From positions 1,240,001-1,304,000 of the forward strand of contig JAMSLZ010000004.1 in assembly GCA_026027325.1 (NCBI GenBank): 64,000 nt of DNA, written 5' to 3'. Shown one piece after another: positions 37,560 through 48,626 of this stretch. The first letter of the stretch is position 1. The number at the start of each line of letters is the position of its first letter. Below the pieces are notes generated by a model that saw nothing but the letters and a program-made list of their open reading frames with translations, was not told the origin of the DNA and ran no database searches. The translations under genes and the position numbers were made by a program. The DNA comes from Actinomucor elegans. Taxonomy: Eukaryota > Mucoromycota > Mucoromycetes > Mucorales > Mucoraceae.

Positions 37560-38030
37560 AAATCGCACCATTATTTGCTCTGCATTTTTCGATTGATTCT
37601 AGTTGAATGTCGCATTTGATTAATCTATTTTTTTTTAAAAAAAAGATTGTATTTACTAGAAGCATTATTTAACTCATTTACGAGCATTACACTATACATT
37701 ACCAGCAGACAGTAAAATTACATGTATGGCATGGAAGTTTGATCTAATGATCTACAGATTTATTGATCAATCTCGATCCAATATCACATTTATCAAGTAG
37801 TCCGCACTCAGAATAAGCCCTTACATTTATTAGTATATTTTTATTAATAAATAATACAATACTTATGCTGAATTTTCCAGAAAAGAATCATAAATCAGTA
37901 GAATTTCTTAGAGCCATGTCTAATGATCTCTAGATCTCTCAAACAATCTCGGTCCAATGTCGCATCTAATTATTTGTATAAGCTCAGCAAGAACTGATAT
38001 GACCAGTGGATTTTTAGTTCATGCCCTCAA
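37560..38030 (+). repeat. dispersed intergenic repeat, three units in tandem
   Basis: Cores near 37612 (AGTTGAATGTCGCATTTGAT), 37786 (CTCGATCCAATATCACATTT) and 37962 (CTCGGTCCAATGTCGCATCT, the best copy of the core) are in the same direction and lie 174 and 176 bp apart. Units 2 and 3 share the left flank TAATGATCTNTAGATYT and a right flank with CTCAG. A T9A8 block (37628-37644) sits directly after the first core. Confidence 0.65.
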
Positions 38031-38130
38031 AGCGCCTGTTGCAGTTAATATCTTGAGTCTATTTATATATTTATATTCGAAATTGTAATATTTAGATACT
38101 TATCTATTGGTACTGGCCATCAATGATGAA

Positions 38131-38217
38131 GAAAGAAAAAAAAAAGAAAAAAAAAGAAAAAAAAAAAGAAAAAAAGAAACCTGTTGTATGTGTGTGCGTG
38201 TGTATGTGCGTATGTGT
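38131..38217. repeat. polypurine tract followed by GT-rich tract
   Basis: A-rich strand with regularly spaced G (GAAGAAAGA then repeated A8-10 G) over about 50 bp, followed at once by alternating GT/GC sequence (TGTATGTGTGTGCGTGTGTA). Low-complexity DNA downstream of the 38340-40282 gene. Confidence 0.6.
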
Positions 38218-38339
38218 GTTTTCTAAATAAAGGAGATGACATGAAAGCTTTTTTTTTATACTAAAAAGAAAAAAAGAAAGTATTTTACAAATGAATAAAT
38301 TACAATAACTAAATGTACAGGGGAACGAGGATAAATGAA

Positions 38340-40282
38340 CTATTGTTTGTTGCTTTGATTGAGTTGACGTTCTTTAGCTCTTGCTGCTTTTCTCTCAGCA
38401 GGCGGCACCACAGTTCCTTCTTCTGTAAACCAAAAATGAGTAGCGAACTTTAATCTGAGCTCATTGACCAACAGTGAGCTACCATTATTACGCTGACTTT
38501 CATCAATTTCATCATGACTCCAATCAATGGTTTCGTCCCAAAGACCTTGGCTTAGACCTTGAATGAATTCATCCCATTCATTATTAGTAAACGTCAGATG
38601 CAGCTTGGATCCACTGAGCTCTTTGGTCATCAAAAGTACACCTTGCCCTACTACTTTGGTCAATTGCATGATACGTTCACCCACCATGATGTTACGACGG
38701 AAAGCAGCCCAGTTGGTTTCGGTTAAAAAGGGTTCGATCCAAGCACGATAAGCTTTCATGTTGGCATTGCGTTCACGGTCTTTATCACGCTCAGCCATGG
38801 ATCCTGGTGAAGGAATGTTGGTTCCGTCTTCCAAAGTTGGCGGTGTGGATACACTATTTGTAGTGATTTTGATCACCTCATTGGGGAACAGCTCAGCAAA
38901 GATCGATTGGAACTGAACAAAGGCCAGATACAAACGAAAGTAATCATTGTTATAATAGATACCGTTTTGATTCATGCCATTGTCAAGATGAGGTTTCATA
39001 TTGGAATGCAGAGTCAAGATACGTAACGCTGGTGCTAGTAACTTGCCTGCTTCTTCAGTGCTTAGATTATCAGCATTGATATTATCAGGCAAACTAGTTT
39101 TTTCAATACCAAGCGTGAAGTGACTCGGAAGTCGTTGTGCTTTTTGTTCCAAGTCTGCCATCATGATGGTTCTCATTCGACTGATAATATCATCACCTAG
39201 ATAAAGCGTTTAGTTCAATAAGCGATAAAGCCGGTGCAGGCTTCTAACTTACGTCTTTGTTTGAATTCACCATGACGATGAGGAATCTTGGGTTTTTTAG
39301 CAGGCGCAGGAAGTGTGGATAGCTCATAACTAGAGAAATCACCTTCAGCACCTACAGTCTTTTTTCTTTTACGCATTAAAGAAGCTTGCGTTAATACACC
39401 TTGCTCAGCATAGCGTTGTAATAAAGCAGGTTCTCTTGTGATTCTACCATCCTGATAGTAGAACCCTCTTTGCTTCGGTTCCATCAGTACTTCAGCATTA
39501 TTAGCACCATGAATAAGGGTATTTAAGTGTGGATATCGCGGCATGATTTGTGCTTGTTGATGTTGCTGCTCGTCTATAGGCGACCAAGGAGGTTGCACTG
39601 GATAGGCTGAAGTAGAAGTGGAAGGGTACATGGGTCTAATATTTGTATAAGGTCTCACTGAATATTGGTCGGTAGTAATTTCGTTTTCTTGTTGTACTGG
39701 CATAGGTTGTGATGATGATGCTGGTGGTCTTGCCATGATTTGTGGCAACTGAGTGCAAGGTTTGATAGGCGGAGTCATTGGATTTGTAAGATAAGAAACA
39801 GATAATAATCGCTGAGGTATTGCTGAAGGAGTAGATGGTGATGGTACGTGTGGTGATAGTATTGTGGTTGGTGTAGTAGTAGTAGTAGTGGTAGTAGTAG
39901 TGGTAGTAGTAGCAGCAGCAGCAGCAGTAGCAGCAGCAGTGTCTTTCCAATTAGGAGCTTTCTTTTGACAACATGAAATTGACGAAGGTAATTGAACGTC
40001 TGCGGTAACAGGACCCGTATTGATATTTGACTGGTCTCTAAACACCAAAATATCACTATGAATTGGTTTATAGAATTGATACAGATCGCCCATTGCATAA
40101 ACAATACAAAAATACAGCTTGGCAACTCGTTCGGCATCTGGCCTTTTTCTTATAATTTGCTTAATTATTCGAAACAATTCGAGTAAATCTTCATCTGTCA
40201 AAATGTCTTCGGCTTGAGGGTGGAAATGGTGCATATCCGCTGCTGTTTGTAACAGACATGGTATAGAATGTGTATGGTTCAT
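38340..40282 (-). CDS. unrecognised conserved-looking protein with poly-Ala/poly-Thr linker
   Basis: Two exons joined by an intron at about 39190-39250 (GTAAGT to TCTAG) that turns FKQRR into DDIISRMRTIMMADLEQKAQ. The N-terminal 110 residues look folded and helical (LTDEDLLELFRIIKQIIRKR, AKLYFCIVYAMGDLYQFY). A Thr/Ala/Pro-rich linker follows, with a run of about 15 Thr. The C-terminal 300 residues again look folded (ALRILTLHSNMKPHLDNGMN, YFRLYLAFVQFQSIFAELFP, FRRNIMVGERIMQLTKVVGQ). No catalytic motif, signal peptide or membrane segment is visible; KKPKIPHRHGEFKQRR could serve nuclear import. Total is about 640 residues. I do not recognise the family; open frame, splice and composition make it a real gene. 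Confidence 0.7.
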
Positions 40283-40831
40283 TTCGACAATTCTCGGAAA
40301 TTACTGTTTTTTTTAAAAGTTCAATGTAAAGCAGTTTCTAGTAAAGAGAAAAAAGAAAGAGGAATAAAAAGTGAGCCAAACTAGCCTTTTTTTTAAAAAA
40401 AAACTCACACGCACGCTTGTATATGATAAAAGTGATACAGAAAAAAAAAAAAAAAAAGTTTTCCTTTTTTTTTTTCATACGAAAAAAGAAACTGTATTTT
40501 TTTTTGGATTACATGGTAGTAGAGAAAATCGATAATATGAATGTCACTTATTTTGCTGTATATAGTGTTGCAACATATAGACACTTTAAAGTATAATATC
40601 ATCTCTTATGGTAATTAAAGAAGTTTTATTTTCTCTTTGTTTCTGTGTAACTCAAGTTCTTTCGGGTATCTTGGTTGCTTGTGGACTATATAGAACCATC
40701 AGAGTAACTTGATAGATACTATACTATGTTTTGGTATAACAAACTATCTCTTTTATACTATCTGTATTCAGACGATAAGGATATCGTTTAGGCTACTTAT
40801 TAGTATAGGAATTTATAATCTTTTTTCTTTT

Positions 40832-40875
<44 letters not shown>

Positions 40876-42007
40876 GTGAGTCAACGTTGCACTACATACT
40901 AGTACATATCTTGAATTTAGATTATCAAAAGGTTCATATGTATAATAAGGAAATCATCCCATTCAAGTTGAATCCGTGCGAAATATATCTTGTAAAAAGT
41001 GGGATTTCTACGGGTACTTTTGAGAGATACAATCAACCAAATTAGATTCTACCGTTGATTTAATTTATCGATTTATTCATAGATCCGCGGCTATGTACGT
41101 ATATCAGCCCGGAATAGTAATGTGCATCTTGAATATATGAATAGAAAGAATGGAATCGTTATCATTCAATAAGGAAACTATGACTCAGGTTAAAGGAGAA
41201 AGAAATACCTTGTATTTCACACTTAGTTTATACACGTACTGGTATATTCCATTACTATCTAGGTAGTCTTACAGTCCCTTTTATACATGAATAGATATTA
41301 ATTCAGTCTAGATTCTATGAACTATATGTTTCAGAGTAATTGAAGCTTAATGGTACCCAGATCCTTCTCTGAACGAGTGTAACCTCTTCGAGTCTGGATG
41401 ATCGAAATTATGACGCATTCAACTAATGTTACATGAAGGATGTTTAACTGGAATAAGTTTCAAAATTGATCTACATTTTGGTAACATTTGACTCACCATC
41501 TATTTGGTACAAATCAAGTCCCTTACACAACTTGGCAAAAACTTGAAGTCTGAATATATAGTGTACATTTTTACCATCGTGCAGACTGTAGATCTTTTGT
41601 CATCGAACAGATGCAGGGAAGGACATATGTTTATATATTTATATATATTGAATTCTCATGGGATCCAGGAAAAGAACCTCGTGAAACAGATTGTATCGAA
41701 CGATCGACCATATTCCATGGACTGTCTGACACGACAACGTCTGGGGAAATGGCTATTTTTGTATCGATCACCGAGTACCTTTCTAACATGTCAAGAATGC
41801 AACTTGATGATTGTAATCAATAATCGATCTTTCAAAATAAACTACTCTATGTTCTTCCATATAGTTTATATCCTCTATCTTACTAAATAACCTTTTTATA
41901 TGTAATAGCGAATACAAAATTATACATTGTATACATTTAAATACAACTACCATAACTGTGTTTTATACCACATCTTAAAATCTATCAAAAAATGTACACC
42001 CCGCTAG

Positions 42008-42190
42008 CTAATTTTCTCCATATTCATTGGCTAGCGGCAGCTCATTCAAAACATTACTTGCTGCTTGCTGCTCTTGCTTATAAGCTTGGCCTCTATTGAT
42101 AACATTTGCAGCAACAAAGGAGTACAGATCATTGGATATTGTCGTCCATTGATGGATAAAGTACGCCTTTTTTTGGAATACACATACCCA
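42008..42190 (-). pseudogene. orphan coding-like fragment, unrecognised
   Basis: Open frame reading TWVCVFQKKAYFIHQWTTIS, NDLYSFVAANVINRGQAYKQ, EQQAASNVLNELPLANEYGE and N, then TAG at 42008-42010. Composition is strongly protein-like (few Ile/Lys/Phe runs despite the AT-rich surroundings). There is no start codon; ATGAG at the upstream edge could be a splice acceptor. It looks like the last exon of a lost or highly diverged gene; possibly transposon-derived. The family was not recognised. Confidence 0.35.
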
Positions 42191-42329
42191 CGTATCTCAT
42201 AATATACAAACAAATATCAAAAAAAAATGAACATACTCTCAGATGGGTTGAACCTCCATTCTCTTACTCTACAAAATCAAGGTCTAGGGTGGAGGGGAGG
42301 GAGGGTAATACATTACCAATTTTTCGGAA

Positions 42330-42620
42330 AGCATCTCATTTTTAATTTCGACCAACTCCGGTTTAAGGTTACATCTGATGGCTATAGTCTACTTTAGAGT
42401 AAAGTACCACATCTCCTAAGACTATTACTTGGCCAAATTATTGAGAATATACTTTATCTCAGCGATGGACTAGAACCTTTTTACGTTTTTTTATACAACT
42501 TGAATTTAATGATCAATAGATCTCTCGCCTGAGCTCTGTCAAACTTCGCATATGACAAGCAAAATGCCTTGTCGCATGTATCAGGATCAATACTTCACTG
42601 AAGATTTAATCGTTTTATTT
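42330..42620 (+). repeat. dispersed intergenic repeat, two units in tandem
   Basis: Cores near 42371 (CTCCGGTTTAAGGTTACATC) and 42548 (CTCTGTCAAACTTCGCATAT) are 177 bp apart in the same direction. The second has the typical left flank TAATGATCAATAGATCTCTC. Both are among the more diverged units. Confidence 0.5.
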
Positions 42621-44341
42621 TTTTAATAATTAATCTTCAGTGATATGCTTTTTATATCACTTAGCGCTTAGGATTTATAGACCTTTTGACTGATTAAAAT
42701 TACTTGACGAATTTGATTAGTGTTTCGTCATCAAAACAGGCTGCTGCATCTACCATAGACTCTGGAATATCCATAGAGAGTATATTCAAAATACAAGTTT
42801 GACTCATACCGGTTATAGGTACCCTGTTTAAAATAAGGTATACAAACAGTAGTAAATGGACATGCTAAACATGCGCTTAGTTACGAAAACAATTATGCTA
42901 TTCATCCCATTCGTGATTTCGATATTAAATCCATTTTTGTAACGGAATAACCTTTATGCTTGAATGATCCTGAAATACATAGAGCAGCATAATATCATCG
43001 CAATATAAAATATACCAGGACCAGCCATTGGTAAATATAGACAATTTACATACGCAAGTACAAGAGTAATTGGCTATTTGATATCTTCCATCTATTATCG
43101 TAATTTCTACAAAGTCTGTATGATTTGACTAAGGTTGGATATTATGTTTCAGCTAAAAATGTATAAACACTGTATGGAAGCAATCACCAAATAATGAGTT
43201 TTCCACCCAGCATCCCTAGTTGATTTATCACATACTTTATTACTGTTTTATCCAATACCTTATACTAACACCTTTCAAATATCGTATAGATACCTCGGGA
43301 CATTCATACGCATGATTAACACATACGATCCGTCGTAATGTTGTCATTTGAACTTTTGCATAAGATCGAATGAAACTATCAAAAATAACGAACAAGTCAG
43401 TAATAATGCATTCCGTATAATGATTAATCCAAAACATCTTTATACTAAACAAGGCTCAGCCTAGACACAACTCTATTCTCTTTGTACTACTTGGTTATAG
43501 CAATAAAAAGGAACAGTTTTTTTTTATCAATGTCATTCAATACTCTCCCATATGAAACACACTAGCGTATATTTAAATATCTTGTAACAAACGTGATGTG
43601 CACAAACCCATATTCGTGCGTAAAGCATGGCATTTACCAGCAAAACAATTTTACTATACTAAAGTAGATTTATTTTGCAACTATCAACAATTCTTGACAT
43701 CTCTGAAATGCAACAGAACCATTTTCACATTATATGAAAGTACTCTGCATTGATAATGATTTTTCAACAGTTCTGGACAAGAATCTTGCAATAGGAAGAG
43801 ATTCTAGTTTGTTGATCAGACTTTAAAAAGCCTGGAAACACTCGAAATTAATAAAATACAGGCGGAAATGCATTTAGATGTCATGATAAACGATATGCAG
43901 GTTGAATATTTGAAACAAATAGTGTATATTCTCATCAGCCCATATTACAATATGGAGACAGATGAATGTTACATTTAATTTGTCCATAAGCTACGCGAAA
44001 CCATTACTAACTTTAGTGTAATGAAATAGTATATTTCTTTCGATCGACTATTACAATCCCACAAACCAAAATTCAACTTTAATTACATTTCAGAACTAAA
44101 AGGCCTTAATCATCTAAGTATATGTATATACATATGTCGTTTTTCCAGAAGGTATGCATTTTTTGATGTTCTGCGTGTGCGTCCCAAATGACAGAGTTGA
44201 GTTTCCATTGGCATCTCTGCAGCAGGATCATGATTAATGCTATTGAATGAAGTGGTGATATACATGAGTCTAAGGCGCCCAACCATGGAAATACATTTGT
44301 TTTCTTGGCATCATGTGAAGAACACGGTGTTTTGTATCTCC

Positions 44342-44503
44342 TCAACAATTGGCATCCTTGAGTTTTCCATCATAGATGAAGACATCAATTGGATATTTTC
44401 TGGCTGGAATACGGCGTTGCTTAACTAATTTTCCATCTATTTGAGCAACGTCAAGAACTTGAACATGGAAGTAAAGCATAACGTACGAGAAGGACAGGAA
44501 ATT
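44342..44503 (-). pseudogene. decayed coding-like fragment, unrecognised
   Basis: A stretch without start codon reads VMLYFHVQVLDVAQIDGKLV, KQRRIPARKYPIDVFIYDGK, LKDANC and then meets TGA (44342-44344). The same frame continues with further stops but still protein-like wording (KHRVLHMMPRKQMYFHGWAP) to about 44270. This pattern suggests a pseudogene relic. The parent family was not recognised. Confidence 0.3.
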
Positions 44504-45924
44504 CTAATGTTCAGAAAGGGGATGGTACTTTCTTAATCACATTAGAGAAACCTATCGGCTAGAACAAATGATTACTAATTTCCACATCTATTTCTTTTTA
44601 TTTCCTTATCATACTAATCAATATGTTAATAACTTAGGATATAATTACTCTATCATGTTTAATGTTCGCAAAAACAAGTTTCTTTGCATAAATGTGCAAA
44701 TGTATATGAGGAAAGATACAGCCCAGAAAGATAGACCAAACACTGACATGAAGGTCATGACCTTGATCAATAGCATCATCATACAATACCAGGGTATTGT
44801 ATTTGATCCTAACATATGCGTGTACATACGATACATTGTTAAGCGGTGCATTCGGCTAACTTTTTTTTTCTCTTACACTCGGTCATTATCATACCAGGGG
44901 ACGTTGCGTCAAGATTGGGAGATTAGTGATTCAATGGAGTTACGGCCATCATGAAAGCCATTCAGCTAAGCAATTCACCCACCATCAAGGAACTCTTCCT
45001 TATACTGTGTACCTATTATCAGGCTTGCATAACAGGCGCAATCAAATCTAAGGATCAAAGGCTGTGTATATGACAGTGAGCCTCGAATACTAGTGTAGAT
45101 AATAAAGCGCAGAAGTTTACTGTATTTAAGGGATATTGGTCTAGTCAGTAACAGATGAAGGTGATCAAAGGCAAGCTCTTCTGTGTAAGGGGATTCAACG
45201 TGAAAATATGTACATGTTGGTGCTTTTGCTTTAAAATTTCAAAAGCTCTTGAACCCCTTACTGCCTTGTTGTATCGTAAACTCATGTGTCTCGGACACAT
45301 ACTAACCTCAATATCCAAAACCTGTATTCATCTTTAAAATGTAGTAAACACAGAAGTGTTTAATAGATAAAAAAAAACATTTATGTGCTTTAATTTAAGC
45401 TTTATTTAATATATAATATTGCTCTAGTAGTGAAGTTTAGACTCTGCTGGAATTAACCGTTTGATCAATCGTTGTTAAAAAAAGTTATCTTGTAAAATGA
45501 CAGTAAAGAAAGAAATAAAGTATAATAAAGCCAAAAAAAAAATGAATTTTAATGTTTAGAGATGCAGACTGGAATCTGTATTCAAGGATTAACCAAACGG
45601 TATTTGCGCAAATCAGGTACTACTAAAAGATAGATATTCTTAAAAGCTGACGGCTATTAAGAAGTTTGTACAGTAGTGCAAATATTGTTAGTTTTAATTG
45701 CTTCACATGAGCTAGATCTAATGAACACTACATCTCTGCTGATCTTGTTGAAGGACCTTCAGTACATGTTCAAAATAAACTACTATTGTACTTACTAAAA
45801 CTATATCAAATCAATGTAATATATATATATAGGAATAACCCTCAGAAAATTACATATATGACATAACTAGATCTATTGTTCTATACATTCCTCTACTAGT
45901 ACCTGAGTACCCAATGCCCAAACA

Positions 45925-46235
45925 CGCCTCAATCCCAACATCTTTTCTACTTTTCTCAATTTCATTTCGCATCTGATGGCTAGTGCATATTCAAAATGAA
46001 ACATTGCATCCACTAGTATCACCTTATCACTAAAATATCAAAATATATATGTACTATATTTTAGTGATTGGTTGTAAAATATGCGCATGTCAACTAGTAG
46101 TGTTACAGATCGACAAATCTGTTGTCCAACCTCAGTCCAATGTCGTATTCGGTTAATAATCAATACTCAGAGTGAATTGCCGCATCTAGTGAACCTTTAA
46201 TTGATATCGAACCTATTTGTTAAATTCATTGGCTT
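45925..46235 (+). repeat. dispersed intergenic repeat, two units in tandem
   Basis: Cores near 45969 (CTCAATTTCATTTCGCATCT) and 46145 (CTCAGTCCAATGTCGTATTC) lie 176 bp apart in the same direction. The right flank AATACTCAGAGTGAATTGCC and a second GCATCTAGT block follow the second core. The spacer contains TTTTAGTGATTGGTTGTAAA (46059-46078), shared with the unit at about 1370. Confidence 0.6.
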
Positions 46236-46558
46236 TTACAGATATGTTCATTTACTAACCGTTATCGACCAGATGCATTGTTATCTATTTTTTTTTAAAA
46301 AAAGAAGTAGTCTACTTTTGATGTTACGATGGAGATACTCATATAAGCAATGTTAAACACGTAGCTATATAACTGCAAAGTGATATGTATGATTTTGGCG
46401 CGACAGATCAAAGGGTTCACCCCAACGCTTTCTCCGAGGAATTGGCTGCATTAGGAAACCAAGCATGATGGTGATTGGTAGTCCCCAGTTCTCAGACCAT
46501 GATGTAAATACTTTTTTTTTTCTCAAACCCGTTTCTCTTTTACTCTCGCAAAACAAAT

Positions 46559-46649
46559 ATGGCACACAGAGAGGGAATAACTACGAACCCAAGCGACTGG
46601 ACTATGGTCAAAGCCTCTACGCTTATCAAAGACCAACACGTTATTACCA

Positions 46650-46685
<36 letters not shown>

Positions 46686-48138
46686 GTTTAATACGCGTTC
46701 TTTTAGTATGTTGACACACATTATATAGTGAGGGTTCTTTGCCTGTCGAAGAAGCTTGTAACGTGCTTATCAATAACAATATCTCTTCGGCTCCAGTCTA
46801 TGATGCTGAAGTCAAAACAGTCTCTGAACAGCCTATTGTTCACGCGAGATCGTATGTCGGCATGTTTGACTATGGCGATGTCATTGCGTATATCTTGCTT
46901 GTTCTTCAAAACATGCCTCCTCCAGGTGAAAACGAAGACGACCAAGAAGAGTATTCTCGAGAAAACTTGACTTTTGAAATCAAAGATATTGTGCGTCGTG
47001 CTTTAGAAGGTGAAGAAGTACCAGTCAAATTGGCTAGCGGTAAGATAACGAACGAGCCTTTCAACTTTGTTTCTTATGGAGATGTATAGATCTTTCACAA
47101 AAGAATCCTTTTTATTCAATCATGCCTGAAGCTACATTATTATCTGCTGTTGAAGAGTTTGCGTATGGAACACATCGAGGTAAAGTAGACAAGGGTTTTC
47201 TGGTTACCATGTAAACGTGGTTTTCATGGTAACACAGTATTATGCTGTGTATCGTATTAAACTGCTCATAGTTTGCGTGTTGAATCCTGATGGAACGATC
47301 AAGGTAGCTCATTTGATAATTATATGTACATATTGATTGACATGTATTATTTAGGGCATTTTGTCTCAATCTACAGTTGCAAAGTATATATATGATAACC
47401 AAAAAAGCTTTCCCGATATTGAATGTATGATGAACAAGACTGTAAGTATATGAACTGATTTATAAAGACTTATGAACTGATCTTTTATATAAGCTTCGTC
47501 AATTAGGGCTCGGTGTATCTGATGTTATAGCCGTGAATGCCGATTCGCCAGTACTAGATGCGCTTGCATTAATGAGTAACGTATTCTTTGGATTTAATAA
47601 CGGACCTTGCTAACATTTTTTCAAAAGGCAAACACGGAATCTCTTCAGTAGCAGTACTCGGTCATATGGGCGTTGTACTTGGTAATATCAGTATGACTGA
47701 CGTTAAGGTAAGGCCTTCCACCCATCGCAATATGATAATGTGTATTCAATCGTTACAATAGCATGTCATGAAGAGCTATCGCCATCAATTACTATGGAAA
47801 ACTTGCTTCCAGTTTGTTAGCCTGGTGCGTACCCAGCAAGGTATTGATGATGGCCAGGTAAGCCAAAAAAAAAAAAATATTGGATGATCTTTCGGAACGC
47901 GTACCGATGCCTGTTGTATTAGGACCGATTACCGGTTTTCGATGTCCGTCTTGATACCACGCTAGGCTTCACTATTGCCAAGTTGCTTGCTACCAAATCT
48001 CACCGTGTATGGGTGATTGATGAAAGAGAAAGAGCTATTGGCGTTGTATCCATTACTGACGTGATGCGTGCCTTTGCTTCAAGCGCTGGTGTTGATGTTA
48101 AACCTCAGCGTAGAGCAAGCGTAGCTACTGGAAAATAA
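46559..48138 (+). CDS. SDS23: Sds23/Moc1-type CBS-domain protein
   Basis: Cytosolic and nuclear CBS-repeat protein of the fungal Sds23 family, linked to PP2A/APC control, glucose response and cell-cycle progression. Nine exons. The start at 46559 ([20 protein letters not shown]) is followed by an intron carrying an A32 run. CBS blocks include [56 protein letters not shown] and the last [20 protein letters not shown] with [13 protein letters not shown]. An apparent frame break near 47085 disappears once a 49-nt intron (GTAAGA to TATAG, about 47041-47089) is removed, giving [20 protein letters not shown] as in relatives. Ends GK with TAA at 48136-48138. Length is about 390 residues. Confidence 0.88.
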
Positions 48139-48626
48139 AACTGAATTGAAAAGACAGGGCCCATTCTTGTAACATTGTAATAAATCCTTATATATAATAC
48201 TACATAATTTTACTATAGTATTTTGACAGATAAATCGAGATATACTAACTAGATGAAAGGAGTATTGCTCTTTATAATTTCTATGAGCATCTTGTGCTTA
48301 AACATCAAACATTTGGATAGCATATCATTGATTTTCGAGAGTAACAACATCATGAGCGCGTTAATTCCGCTAATTGACTTAAATACGAAACAGCTAATAA
48401 AAGCCGCTTTAAATTCGCGCTGAACCGTAAATTGATACCTGAAGCACCACTGTAAATCTCCCTTTTTCTCTTTCTTTTCTCTTTTTATTAGACAGTAGAG
48501 GCGTTTTTTTTCGGTGTTTCTCGCAATATACCCTTTTTTTTTTGTTACCCAGTTTACTATACCACTTCAGTATATCAATTTTCCCCTAGGCAACTATCTA
48601 GCAATCTGTCACTTTTCAAGAAACAC
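48139..48626 (+). promoter_or_regulatory. upstream region of the Zn2Cys6 factor
   Basis: About 490 bp between the SDS23 stop and the Zn2Cys6 start. The last 150 bp are pyrimidine-rich (CTCCCTTTTTCTCTTTCTTT), as in many promoters in this window. No specific operator was identified. Confidence 0.4.

Larger units (their letters stand above)
40283..46558. other. 6.3-kb gene desert with repeats and coding relics
   Basis: No intact gene is supported. It is AT-rich and includes a T41 run (40834-40874), a T8A9 block (40387-40403), a T9A7 block (46288-46303), two repeat pairs listed separately, and at least two coding-like relics on the minus strand (42008-42190 and 44342-44503). Short open frames near 41504-41890 and 44568-44954 have no recognisable features and are most likely chance or decayed remnants. 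Confidence 0.5.

Noticed and set aside
41504..41890. Two overlapping open frames in the gene desert
   Set aside because: Neither has a recognisable motif or splice partner; overlapping frames of similar length suggest chance or strong decay.
40283..46558. Centromere
   Set aside because: The region is AT-rich and repeat-bearing, but it holds no LINE cluster and is only 6 kb; there is no positive evidence.
47075..47110. Apparent frameshift in the SDS23 gene between NFVSYGDV and DLSQKNPF
   Set aside because: A 49-nt intron (GTAAGA to GATGTATAG) explains it and restores the conserved [15 protein letters not shown] join.
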